Origin: QHWK01 sp035315685
Lineage (GTDB): Bacteria; Acidobacteriota; Vicinamibacteria; Vicinamibacterales; CAVVIG01
Length of the DNA stretch: 8,219 nucleotides
Assembly (NCBI GenBank): GCA_035315685.1
Contig: DATFXR010000599.1
Coordinates: 1-8,219 of the forward strand
Reading direction: 5' to 3'
This document shows, in pieces, positions 1 through 7,053 of the stretch (its first letter is position 1; every line of letters begins with the position of its first letter). The notes under the pieces were generated by a model that was given only the letters and a program-made list of their open reading frames with translations, made no database searches and was not told where the DNA came from. The position numbers and the translations under genes are program-made.

Positions 1-165
1 GCCGTCGTGGCTGTACGACGCCGGCGATGCGTGACGGGCGTCTGGCGCGGCGACGAGCACGTCGTGGCCGGCGGCGCGCAGCCGGCGGCACAGGCCCTCG
101 ACGTACACCTCGGTGCCGCCGACGCTGTCGGGGAAGTACCAGCCGACCAGGTGCGCGATCTTCAC
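1..165 (-). CDS. Glycosyltransferase family 4, N-terminal fragment (cut by window edge)
   Basis: Only the first 55 codons are present; the gene continues beyond position 1. The product begins VKIAHLVGWYFPDSVGG and continues with TEVYVEGLCRRLRAAGHDV, then VLVAAP. This is the usual first beta-strand, glycine-rich loop and second strand of the N-terminal Rossmann domain of GT-B fold retaining glycosyltransferases (GT4). The GG before TEVYV is the loop that normally lies near the acceptor and the nucleotide-sugar site. The catalytic C-terminal half is not in the window, so donor and acceptor cannot be guessed. The start is GTG, chosen because it overlaps the stop of the preceding GT2 gene as GTGA (162-165) and because KIAHL is the normal N-terminus of the fold. 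I see no clear Shine-Dalgarno sequence, so initiation probably relies on coupling to the upstream gene. It is the eighth gene of the minus-strand polysaccharide operon. Confidence 0.85.
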   Translation of the reverse strand, partial: MKIAHLVGWYFPDSVGGTEVYVEGLCRRLRAAGHDVLVAAPDARHASPASYSHDG

Positions 166-1070
166 ACTGTGACCGGCGTGCCGGCGTGCGGACTCCGATG
201 CGGACGCCGCAGATAGCGCGCCCAGTCCGCAGGCGTGAGGCCGGCGTGCTCGAGAATCGCGACCGCCGAGGCGATCCGTCCACGCCTCAGATGACGGTAC
301 ACGCCGCGCGCCTGGACCCAGGCGAAGTTGCGCCGTGCGGTTTCGAGCGCGTCGCCGGCCAATGGGCAATCGGGCGAATTCAGCGTCCGCCACGCGGTCC
401 CGGCCGCCCGTGCAAACGCGAGATCGTTGGCCGGCTTGGCCCCTTCCTGTTGCGCGTGGACGCGGTAGTGGAACAGATCGCCCGGCACGAGCAGCACGTT
501 CACGCGCGCGCAGGCGCGAATCCAGAACAGGTAGTCGGCCGAATGCGCGACGTTCTCGAATCCGCCGAGCTCGCGGAAGACGCCGGTGCGAAACAGCGCG
601 GCCGCCGGGCCGAGCTGAAACAGGCCGCCGCCCAGATACTCACGTTCATACGCGAGCCGAGGCGTCAGCAGCATCGGACAGGGGCCGCCCGGCCACGCGT
701 GCGACGCCGACAGCGCAAACGCCGCCGACGGCGCCGTCTCGAGCGCGCCGACCATCACCGCAAGGCAATGCGGATACATCACGTCGTCGGAATCGTGGTA
801 TTTGACGAAGCGGCCACGCGCGAGCGACAGCGCCTGCTGGCGATTGCCGTAGTCACCCAGGTTCGCCGGATTGACGCTGACGCGTACGCGCGAATCGTGG
901 CGCGCGTACTCCTCGGCGATGCGCACGGTGCCGTCGCGCGAGCCGTCGTCGCTGACGATCAACTCGAAATCGCTGAAGGTCTGCGCGAGTACGCTTTCAA
1001 TCGCCTCCGCGATGAGCGGCTCGCGGTCGTAGGCAGTCATCAGCACGCTGACCGCGGGAGTCGTCGTCAT
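162..1070 (-). CDS. Glycosyltransferase family 2 (GT-A fold)
   Basis: The 302-residue product is an inverting-type GT2 transferase expected to add one sugar to a lipid-linked repeat unit at the cytoplasmic face. Visible motifs in order: the first strand and nucleotide-binding loop VSVLMTAYDRE (7-17), AIESVLAQTFSDFELIVSDD (23-42) with the DDG triad at 41-43, the metal-binding DSDD at 93-96, and a C-terminal catalytic-region block GGFENVAHSADYLFWIRA (169-186), where many relatives carry an acidic ED pair and this one has AD. No transmembrane helix is evident. The tail after about residue 275 is Arg/Pro rich. The reading frame stays open upstream to 1565, but the ATG at 1070 is preferred: it forms an ATGA overlap with the previous gene, has AGGG about 8 bases upstream, and starts directly before the conserved first strand. 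Its stop overlaps the next gene as GTGA. Confidence 0.93.
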   Translation of the reverse strand: MTTTPAVSVLMTAYDREPLIAEAIESVLAQTFSDFELIVSDDGSRDGTVRIAEEYARHDSRVRVSVNPANLGDYGNRQQALSLARGRFVKYHDSDDVMYPHCLAVMVGALETAPSAAFALSASHAWPGGPCPMLLTPRLAYEREYLGGGLFQLGPAAALFRTGVFRELGGFENVAHSADYLFWIRACARVNVLLVPGDLFHYRVHAQQEGAKPANDLAFARAAGTAWRTLNSPDCPLAGDALETARRNFAWVQARGVYRHLRRGRIASAVAILEHAGLTPADWARYLRRPHRSPHAGTPVTV

Positions 1071-2245
1071 CGCGCCGCCCTGAGCGTCGACCGTACGATC
1101 CGGACGACGGCGTTCGGAATCCACCGCTGATCGAGGCGTGACCCGTAGCGCAGGTACCGGCCGGGCGCAATCGGAGAATACAGCTCGCGCCACCGCGCGT
1201 ACAGCGACTGGTAGTCGGACGCGCGGTCCCGGATGTCGAAGCGCGCGGCGACGGTGTGGCGCGCCGCCGTCGACATCGCCTCGAGACGGCCGCGATCGGC
1301 CGCGAGGGTCGCGATGGCCGCCGCGAAGCCCGGCACGTCGCCAACCGCGACGCGAACGCCGCTGGCCGCCTCGACAACCTCCGGAACGCCGCTGGCAATA
1401 TCGCTCACCACCGGCACCAGCGCGGCGCCCATTGCCTCGACCAGCGCGACCGGGAAACCTTCGAAGCGCGTCGGCAGCACGAAGATGTCCTGCTGCGCGT
1501 ACTCCGCGATCAGCTCTGGCGCAGACAGGCGTCCGCGCCACCGCACAGTCTGGTTGAACGCCCATCGGCGCTTGAACTCCGCGGCGTCTGGTCCGGCCCC
1601 GGCGACTGTCCAGATCACGTCGATGCCGCGCGCCTGCAGCGCACGATCGATCTCCGGCAGATCGAAGATGCCCTTCTGCCCGTTCTCGAAGCGGCCCGCG
1701 TACACCGCACGCAGCGGTCCGGGCGCCTGCTGGCGCACGACGACCGGCAGCGGAATGCCGTACGGCAGATGCAGGATCGTCGATTGACGGTGCGGCAGTC
1801 GTGCGGCGAGCTCGTCGTGCATCCGCCGTGAGTAGGTGATGAACGCGTGAACGATCGGATCGTGCTTCACGGCGAGGTCGTAGTAGTACTCGGTGTCGCC
1901 GTGGAGCATGTAGACTACCGTTTTGCCGAAATCGAAGGTCGAGGCAACTGCGAGGTCGAGGAGATCGCCGGCGACGTAGACGCCGCCGCCGGCCGGCACC
2001 GCCCGCGCGACCCGGCGCATCACCGCGTGCAGATTCTCGATCGGCAGCGTGTACTCGACGGTCGTCTGCGTATCCGCCGCGAGCGGCGCCGCGAAGCGGG
2101 TGTCGGTGTGCAGCTGATTGTGGGTGAGGATGGCGTGGTAGCCGAGATCGTCCGGACGCCGGTGCGCGAGCAGGTTGGCGATGATGTTCATCATCCCGCC
2201 CAGCTTGTCGGGCACGAGGTAGACGACGCTCGCGCGCCCGGTCAT
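1067..2245 (-). CDS. Glycosyltransferase family 4 (GT-B fold)
   Basis: A complete 392-residue GT-B enzyme. The N-terminal domain starts ASVVYLVPDKLGGMMNIIAN (5-24), where the glycine pair after the first strand is the typical donor/acceptor loop. The C-terminal domain shows LRAVYAGRFENGQKGI (178-193), the strand and basic loop that bind the donor phosphates, then VAGAGPD (214-220), and the E-x7-E signature in RFEGFPVALVEAM (260-272; Glu262 and Glu270), followed by PVVSDIASGVPEVV (278-291). These features define retaining GT4 transferases that use a nucleotide sugar. The tail (about 355-392, with RYLRYGSRLDQRWIP) is basic and could touch the membrane. The start at 2245 forms ATGA with the FkbM gene stop. 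The frame is open up to 2401, but that would overlap the methyltransferase C-terminus by 160 bases, so it is rejected. The sugar transferred is unknown. Confidence 0.94.
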   Translation of the reverse strand: MTGRASVVYLVPDKLGGMMNIIANLLAHRRPDDLGYHAILTHNQLHTDTRFAAPLAADTQTTVEYTLPIENLHAVMRRVARAVPAGGGVYVAGDLLDLAVASTFDFGKTVVYMLHGDTEYYYDLAVKHDPIVHAFITYSRRMHDELAARLPHRQSTILHLPYGIPLPVVVRQQAPGPLRAVYAGRFENGQKGIFDLPEIDRALQARGIDVIWTVAGAGPDAAEFKRRWAFNQTVRWRGRLSAPELIAEYAQQDIFVLPTRFEGFPVALVEAMGAALVPVVSDIASGVPEVVEAASGVRVAVGDVPGFAAAIATLAADRGRLEAMSTAARHTVAARFDIRDRASDYQSLYARWRELYSPIAPGRYLRYGSRLDQRWIPNAVVRIVRSTLRAAR

Positions 2246-3093
2246 GGCATCGGCCGCCACGCGCGGACGGTCATCGCCCACGTCAGCGCTTTCCCTGCGA
2301 ACGGCGACGCCGCATCGGCCGTCGGCTGACGCCATGTCAGCGGTACGAAGTCGTCGATTGCGTAGGTGAACCCAGCGCGCGTGAGCAATTCGAGGACCCA
2401 CGGCGCCTGGCGTGCTGCCGGATCGAACTCGTGCAGGTCCATGATCAGTGCACGGACGCGCTGCAGCGCCGGCTCGCAGTCCGCCAGCACCACACCTTCA
2501 GCGCCCTCGATATCGAGCTTCAGCAAATCGATCGACGATTCGGCCTCGATCGCATCGCGCAGCCGCAGGCTCGGCACCAGCACCGAACGGCCGTCGACAG
2601 CGCCGGGCAGCGCTTCGATCATTCCGGAATCCGAGCCTTCGCTGCGGAACGTCAGCGTCCCGGTGGCTGTCCACAGCGCGACATTCCTGCGCTCCACTGC
2701 ATGCGCGCCGTTGGCGAGGAGGTTCGCCTCCAACAGCGCGAACAACGTGGGATCGGCTTCGAAGGCCGTGATCCGCGCGTCCGGGTAGCGTCGGCGGAAG
2801 AACAGGCTCGCGACGCCGACGTTGGCGCCGCAATCGAAAATCCGTGGCGCTGCCGACGCCGGCGCGAAATCGAGAGCGCGCTTGACAAAGATGTCCTGCC
2901 ACTGCGGGCAGAAGCTGAGCAGATCGGAGTACTGCAGGTCGTACTCCATCATCGTGATCCGGCCGGGCGTGAAGCGAGGCGTCGTTTCAGCGAGCTGCCA
3001 CGCCCGGCGCCACGCCGCCTGCTCCGGCGACTCGAACAGGCGCCGGCGGATTGCACCGATCTTGCGCCGCGCGCGGCGGAACGCCCCTTTCAC
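2242..3093 (-). CDS. FkbM-family SAM-dependent methyltransferase
   Basis: The 283-residue product is a class I methyltransferase of the FkbM type, a family that commonly O-methylates sugars or other small scaffolds in polysaccharide and natural-product clusters. Seen directly: the SAM-binding motif FDCGANVGVASLFF (86-99), the acidic residue ending strand 2 in FEADP (111-115), NVAL (137-140), and the FkbM hallmark DLLKLDIEGAE (189-199), then ALIMDLHEF (215-223). The first 30 residues are very basic (RRARRKIGAIRRR) and may be a membrane- or glycan-facing tail. I chose the GTG at 3093: it makes GTGA with the previous gene's stop and has GAGGG (3098-3102) four bases upstream. An ATG at 3162 would add 23 residues, but only 11 of those 23 codons end in G or C, quite unlike the neighbours. 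Likely role: methylating a sugar of the repeat unit, which often caps or hydrophobises the glycan (inference). Confidence 0.92.
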   Translation of the reverse strand: MKGAFRRARRKIGAIRRRLFESPEQAAWRRAWQLAETTPRFTPGRITMMEYDLQYSDLLSFCPQWQDIFVKRALDFAPASAAPRIFDCGANVGVASLFFRRRYPDARITAFEADPTLFALLEANLLANGAHAVERRNVALWTATGTLTFRSEGSDSGMIEALPGAVDGRSVLVPSLRLRDAIEAESSIDLLKLDIEGAEGVVLADCEPALQRVRALIMDLHEFDPAARQAPWVLELLTRAGFTYAIDDFVPLTWRQPTADAASPFAGKALTWAMTVRAWRPMP

Positions 3094-3236
3094 GCCGCCC
3101 TCAGCACCACGGCGCTCGTCGCGTAGATATTCGAGTTCTCGTTGACGAGACGAACGGTCCACTTGTCGCGACCCTCGGCGCCGGCGCAGGACCGCCGGTG
3201 CTCGAACGTCGAGAGGGCCGACGCGTCCGTCATCAT
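3090..3236 (-). CDS. Unrecognised 48-residue protein, coupled between AsnB-like and FkbM genes
   Basis: I do not recognise this protein. It begins MMTDASALSTFEHRRSCAGA and ends VRLVNENSNIYATSAVVLRAA minus its first residue, i.e. a polar first half with one Cys and a C-terminal half (WTVRLV, IYATSAVVL) of alternating polar and hydrophobic residues that could form two beta-strands. There is no signal peptide or membrane helix. Evidence that it is real: its ATG forms ATGA with the stop of the amidotransferase gene, its TGA forms GTGA with the FkbM start, and 44 of 48 codons end in G or C, whereas the competing frame over part of the same bases scores 11 of 23. Two ATGs are in tandem (3236 and 3233), so the product may be 47 residues. 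No good Shine-Dalgarno is visible, consistent with reinitiation after the AsnB-like stop. It could be a small partner of either neighbouring enzyme or the remnant of a larger domain. Function unknown. Confidence 0.62.
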   Translation of the reverse strand: MMTDASALSTFEHRRSCAGAEGRDKWTVRLVNENSNIYATSAVVLRAA

Positions 3237-5095
3237 GAGGCGCTCACGAACTGCCCGAGCACGCCGAGCGCCCACGGACGGCTCCAGTGCGCGGCGCCGC
3301 GTTTCCAGGCGTCCCAGATCTCGGTCCCGGCACCGGCGCTGATCCATTGCTGCCGTTCGAGGCAGGAGAGGCCGTCGCGAACGAACGGCTGCAGTTCGCC
3401 GTCGAGCCATGTCGCGAACGGCAGCGTGAACCCCTGCTTCGGGCGATCGACGGCGTCGTGCGGCAACGGCCGCGCCAGCGTCTCGTGCAGCAGCCGCTTG
3501 TTGCGCATCAGCGCCGGAAAGGCGCCAAGGTCCGGCCAGACGGCTGCGAGCAGCTCGTGGTCCACGAACGGCACGCGGACTTCGAGGCCGTGCGCCATCG
3601 ACATCACGTCGGTGTCGCGCAGCAGTTGCGCTCCCAGATACGCGCATGTCTCGAGGCGCGCGACGTCGCCTTCCAGCGTCGACGCGGCGCCGCGAAACAT
3701 CGCGGCTTCGGACTCGGCGACTCGCACCGTCGCGCTCGCCCAACGATCGCGAATCGCGGCGCCAGCGATCCGATCGAGCTCACGCGGCATGAAGAGGCCG
3801 CGCTGCGTCCGGTAGGCGGCGTCGATTTTTCCGTTGCCCGCACCGAACTGCCTCCACCGTTCGGTCAGCCGCTCCGGCAGAACCGCAGCGATCGCCGGCG
3901 CGACCGCCGCCACGACTCCCCCGGTCGCCCGCTGCAGCCGCACTGCGGACGGCAGCCGCCTGAACGATCGGTAGCCGCCGAACAGCTCGTCGCCGCCGGT
4001 CCCCGACAACACGACCTTGATCCCGGTTGCGGCGACTGCTTCAGAGACGTAGAAGGTGTTCACCGCATCGAGCGTCGGTTGATCCAGCCTCGCGAGGATC
4101 CGCGGCAGATCCCGCGTGATCCGCGACGCGTCGAGGACGAGCTCGTGATGCGTGGCGCCGAACGTCGAAGCGACGAGCCGCGCGTACTCGTGTTCCGAAG
4201 ATCGGTCGTCGAATCGGACGGTATAGGTGTTCGGCGGGGGCGCGCCGCCACGTGATGCCGCCGACAGAATTGCGGACGAGTCGATGCCACCCGACAGGAA
4301 CACACCGACCGGAACGTCGGAAACCAGGTGGGCGTCGACGCTCGCCTGAACAGCCGCGCCGACACGTGCCCGCAGATCGGCTTCGCTGCGAGTGGACGGC
4401 GGCTGCGCGTACACCGACGCGATATCGGCGAAGACGGCTCGTTCGCGGCGGCCGTCCGCGGACCAGCGCAGCCATGTGCCGGGCGCAAGACTCTCGACGC
4501 CGTCGATCCACGTCAGCGGCGGCGCCACGCTGCCCCATGACAGATAAGCGAGGACAGCCGCAGGATCCACAACCCGATCGACGAGGCGCGACTCGACCAG
4601 CGCGCCGGTCTCCGAGGCAAAGGCGATCGACCGGTGTCGAGCGGCGACATACAGCGGCTTGATGCCGAAGCGATCGCGGGCGAGCAGCAGCGTGCGCGCG
4701 TCCGCGTCCCACCAGCCGAATGCGAACATCCCGCGCAGCCGATCGAGCGATGCCACACCGTCCCGCGAGAGCAGACGGAGCAGCACCTCGGTATCGCTGC
4801 CCGTCGCGAAGCGTTCCCCGCGTGTCTCGAGCTCGCGCCGGAGCTCACGATAGTTGTAAATCTCGCCGTTGAACACGATCCGGTGACGGCCGTCGGGCGT
4901 CTCCATCGGTTGCGCGCCGGCCGGGCCCGGGTCGATGATCGCGAGCCGCCGATGGACGAGCAGGATCCCGCCGTCGGCCGAGCGCCACGCGCCCCAGCCA
5001 TCAGGTCCGCGGTGTGCGAGCGCGCGATCGAGCGCCGCAGCCGCGCCGGCGGCCACCGCCGTGTCCAGTCCCACCGCGCCGGCAATTCCGCACAT
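3233..5095 (-). CDS. asnB: Asparagine synthetase-like glutamine amidotransferase (class II)
   Basis: The 620-residue product has the two-domain architecture of glutamine-hydrolysing asparagine synthetase. The N-terminal Ntn glutaminase domain starts MCGIAG with nucleophile Cys2 and shows HRGPDGWG (28-35), RLAIID (50-55), NGEIYNY (76-82) and RDRFGIKPLY (140-149). The synthetase domain has the pyrophosphate loop FLSGGIDSS (266-274), LSGTGGDELFGGY (363-375), GLEVRVPFVDHELL (503-516) and PKQGFTLPFATWL (552-564). All key residues are present, so both glutamine hydrolysis and adenylation should work. Cys2 fixes the start; only three bases separate it from the OPX stop, and AGGA is too close to the ATG to be a good ribosome site, so coupling is likely. 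The reaction could be ordinary asparagine synthesis. Given its place inside a polysaccharide operon, like amidotransferases of O-antigen and exosortase-associated clusters, I think amidation of a uronic acid or amino-acid substituent on the glycan is more likely (inference). The symbol denotes the family only. The gene ends in tandem stops (TGATGA). Confidence 0.95.
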   Translation of the reverse strand: MCGIAGAVGLDTAVAAGAAAALDRALAHRGPDGWGAWRSADGGILLVHRRLAIIDPGPAGAQPMETPDGRHRIVFNGEIYNYRELRRELETRGERFATGSDTEVLLRLLSRDGVASLDRLRGMFAFGWWDADARTLLLARDRFGIKPLYVAARHRSIAFASETGALVESRLVDRVVDPAAVLAYLSWGSVAPPLTWIDGVESLAPGTWLRWSADGRRERAVFADIASVYAQPPSTRSEADLRARVGAAVQASVDAHLVSDVPVGVFLSGGIDSSAILSAASRGGAPPPNTYTVRFDDRSSEHEYARLVASTFGATHHELVLDASRITRDLPRILARLDQPTLDAVNTFYVSEAVAATGIKVVLSGTGGDELFGGYRSFRRLPSAVRLQRATGGVVAAVAPAIAAVLPERLTERWRQFGAGNGKIDAAYRTQRGLFMPRELDRIAGAAIRDRWASATVRVAESEAAMFRGAASTLEGDVARLETCAYLGAQLLRDTDVMSMAHGLEVRVPFVDHELLAAVWPDLGAFPALMRNKRLLHETLARPLPHDAVDRPKQGFTLPFATWLDGELQPFVRDGLSCLERQQWISAGAGTEIWDAWKRGAAHWSRPWALGVLGQFVSAS

Positions 5096-5098
5096 GTC

Positions 5099-5998
5099 CT
5101 AGAAGAAACGCGCGCGAATCTTGATCTCGTCGTTCGGCTGAACCTTGTCTTCCAGCTCGATCGGCAGCTCCACGCTCTTGCCGTTGACCGTGCGCTGGAC
5201 GTGGATGCGTCGATCCGATCCGCGATCGGTGAGACCGCCGGCGAGCACGATCGCCTGCGAGACGGTCGTACCGATGTCGAGCACGTAGTAGCCGGGATTC
5301 TTCACGAAACCCGAGATGTAGAACCGCTTTGCCTGGGGCACGTTGACGATGTCGCCGTCCTGCAGGACGACGTCGCGGCCTGCACGTCCCAGCTCGAGCT
5401 CCTTGCGATTGACGGTGATCGGTTCGCTCGGCGGCTCGCCCGGCTTCGACGGATGAATCACGATCACCTCGTTGGCGGCGTTGGTGGTCGGCGACCCGGC
5501 GAGGATCAACGCTTCGAGGAGCGAAATCGTCGAGCCCGGCAGCGTCACCTTGCCCGGCGTCCGCACTTCGCCGTTGACGATGATGCTACGCGCCTTGAAC
5601 TGATCGACCTCGACGCGCACCTGCGGGTTCCTGAAAAAGCCTTCCTTCAGCAGCGCCGTGATCTTCGACTGCGCCGCGGCGAGCGTCAGGCCTGCCACCT
5701 GCACACGCTGCAGGTACGGCATCGAGATCGTGCCGTCCGTGTCGACTCTGTACTTGCCGGTGAGATCGGTTTCGTCGGTGACGATGATCGAGAGGTTGTC
5801 CTGCGCGCCGATCACGTACGACTCGGTGGTCGGCTGCGTCGGCTCCCTCGGTGCGCTTTGCGGCCGGGGCACGACGGAATCCGGCGTTCGCGGCGCCTGA
5901 ACGGCCGGCGGCGTCTGAGCCGACGGGGATGCCTGTGCGGCTGCGCGCCCGGCGAGTCCGGCCACGAGGATCACGAGGACAAAGAGGTTCGTACGCAT
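5099..5998 (-). CDS. Short periplasmic polysaccharide export protein (OPX/Wza family, two SLBB domains)
   Basis: The 299-residue product carries a signal peptide (MRTNLFVLVILVAGLAGRAA, cleavage likely near AAAQA at about 20-23), a Pro/Gln-rich linker (24-57), a Poly_export domain (about 58-135, YVIGAQDNLSIIV then DTDGTISMPYL), and two SLBB domains (about 137-222 with IIVNGEVRTPGKVTLPG, and 226-297 with FYISGFVKNPGYYVLD). This family forms the ring conducting exopolysaccharide or capsule across the periplasm and outer membrane. There is no lipobox cysteine, and the chain ends right after the second SLBB (IKIRARFF). The C-terminal amphipathic helix that spans the outer membrane in E. coli Wza (about 380 residues) is therefore absent. 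This suggests a soluble ring needing a separate outer-membrane partner. Start: ATG at 5998 with AAGGA (6008-6012) nine bases upstream, overlapping the regulator's TAA. No export partner is seen in the window. Confidence 0.95.
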   Translation of the reverse strand: MRTNLFVLVILVAGLAGRAAAQASPSAQTPPAVQAPRTPDSVVPRPQSAPREPTQPTTESYVIGAQDNLSIIVTDETDLTGKYRVDTDGTISMPYLQRVQVAGLTLAAAQSKITALLKEGFFRNPQVRVEVDQFKARSIIVNGEVRTPGKVTLPGSTISLLEALILAGSPTTNAANEVIVIHPSKPGEPPSEPITVNRKELELGRAGRDVVLQDGDIVNVPQAKRFYISGFVKNPGYYVLDIGTTVSQAIVLAGGLTDRGSDRRIHVQRTVNGKSVELPIELEDKVQPNDEIKIRARFF

Positions 5999-6010
5999 GA
6001 CGTGATGTCC

Positions 6011-7021
6011 TTATTCCGTTGACCGCATGAGCGGAATCCCAAGCTGGCGTGCCTTGCGATAGAGGTTGGGACGCTGGATGCCCAGCGTGCGCGCGGCGTC
6101 GGCCATGTGCCAATCGTGATGCTGGAGGACCGACGAAATGTAGTCGCGCTCGAACCGGAGCCGCGCCTCGCGAAGATTGCCAGGCGGCATGAGCGGTGTT
6201 GCCGCGCGACTCAAGGGAATGACGGGTAGCAGGTGCTCGATCTGGATCACGTCGCAGGGCGCGTCGGCCGCGACGTGCTCGATGACCGCGCTCAGCTCGG
6301 CCAGGTTGCCGGGCCAGGTCAGCGCACCGACCAGCGCGAGCGCAGCTTTCGAGAACGCGGCCGGCGGACGGCCGGCCGCGGCGCACGCGTCCTCGAGCAC
6401 ACGAACGGCGATCGCCGGCAGATCGTCAGCGCGATCGCGCAGAGGGGGCAAATCGATCCTGATCGCGGAGAGGCGGCGGAACAGGTCGCGACGGAATCGC
6501 TGGCCGTGCACGTCGGCGTCGATCGCCGGCGTCGCGCTCGCGACGAAGCGGACGGCGGTCGCGACGGGAACCCCGTCGATGCGCACCTCGCCGTCGCGCG
6601 CGATTCGCGCGAGCTGCACCTGCGTCGACGCGCGCAGCTCGGTGACGTTCTTCAGAAACAGCGTGCCGCCATGCGCGGCGGCGATCGCGCTCTCGCGCGC
6701 CACCGACTCCAGGTCGGAGCGCTCGCCCTGTGGGAGGGCGCCAAACAATACGCCGTCAATGCTCGCCGCGTCGGCTGCGTCGCAGTCGACGACGATGAAG
6801 GGGCCGCTCGACGCGCGGCTGCGGAGGTGAAGCTCGCGCGCGACATCGTCGACCGAGGCGCCGGGCTCGGCGGTGATCAGCGCGCTTCCGTCGAATCGTG
6901 CGGCGCGGCGCACGAGCTCCTGAACGCGTGCAATTGCCGGCGATCGTCCGGTCAACTCGACCGGCTGGTCGGACTTCCGGATGAACCGCGCCGCCGCGTC
7001 AGCGATGTTTGAATCTGGCAT
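6011..7021 (-). CDS. Sigma-54-activator-like regulator with degenerate AAA+ domain and Fis-type HTH
   Basis: The 336 residues align along the central and DNA-binding domains of NtrC-type activators, with no receiver or sensor domain. The fold is clear: VELTGRSPAIARVQELVRRA (21-40), SSGPFIVVDCDAA (71-83), AAHGGTLFLKNVTEL (115-129), FRRDLFRRLSAIRIDLPPLR (176-195), WPGNLAEL (236-243), and a Fis-like helix-turn-helix at about 304-328 (DWHMADAARTLGIQRPNLYR). The ATPase, however, is gutted. Walker A, normally GESGTGKE, is AEPGASVD (51-58) with no lysine. The GAFTGA loop is missing (LFGALPQGE, 92-100). The Walker B DE is KN (124-125). The sensor II arginine of WPGNVREL is Ala. It should neither hydrolyse ATP nor remodel sigma-54 polymerase. 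By analogy with atypical members such as VpsR and TyrR, it probably binds DNA and acts on sigma-70 promoters, positively or negatively (inference). As first gene of the operon, below its own candidate operators, it likely autoregulates. ATG 7021 has only a weak upstream AGG. Confidence 0.9.
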   Translation of the reverse strand: MPDSNIADAAARFIRKSDQPVELTGRSPAIARVQELVRRAARFDGSALITAEPGASVDDVARELHLRSRASSGPFIVVDCDAADAASIDGVLFGALPQGERSDLESVARESAIAAAHGGTLFLKNVTELRASTQVQLARIARDGEVRIDGVPVATAVRFVASATPAIDADVHGQRFRRDLFRRLSAIRIDLPPLRDRADDLPAIAVRVLEDACAAAGRPPAAFSKAALALVGALTWPGNLAELSAVIEHVAADAPCDVIQIEHLLPVIPLSRAATPLMPPGNLREARLRFERDYISSVLQHHDWHMADAARTLGIQRPNLYRKARQLGIPLMRSTE

Positions 7022-7029
7022 TAGCTGAC

Positions 7030-7053
7030 CTGTCTGGGGTTTGTGAGAGACAG
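7030..7053 (-). repeat. Inverted repeat next to the regulator start (possible leader hairpin)
   Basis: On the minus strand CTGTCT (7053-7048) and AGACAG (7035-7030) can pair across 12 bases. The 3' arm lies about 9 bases before the ATG at 7021 and includes part of the weak AGG ribosome site. Folding could thus reduce initiation of the regulator gene (inference). The six-base arms are short, and it shares a base with the hairpin at 7053-7086. Confidence 0.35.

Noticed and set aside
173..188. Tandem CCGGCGTG CCGGCGTG
   Set aside because: Only two eight-base copies inside the C-terminal coding sequence of the GT2 gene; no further units, so not a repeat array or CRISPR.
27..1130. Long plus-strand frame opposite the GT2 gene
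   Set aside because: It is very Arg-rich with no family motif and lies antisense to a clear glycosyltransferase; high-GC DNA commonly leaves such frames open.
1071..1565. N-terminal extension of the GT2 gene
   Set aside because: It would overlap the GT4 gene by about 500 bases, has no GT motif, and the conserved first strand begins right after the ATG at 1070.
3094..3162. ATG start 23 codons upstream for the FkbM methyltransferase
   Set aside because: The added codons have low G/C at the third position (11 of 23), while GTG 3093 has GAGGG upstream and a GTGA overlap.
4634..6022. 462-codon plus-strand frame opposite the asnB-like and OPX genes
   Set aside because: It spans two unrelated real genes on the other strand, and its composition (Arg, His, Asp rich) is that of an antisense frame.
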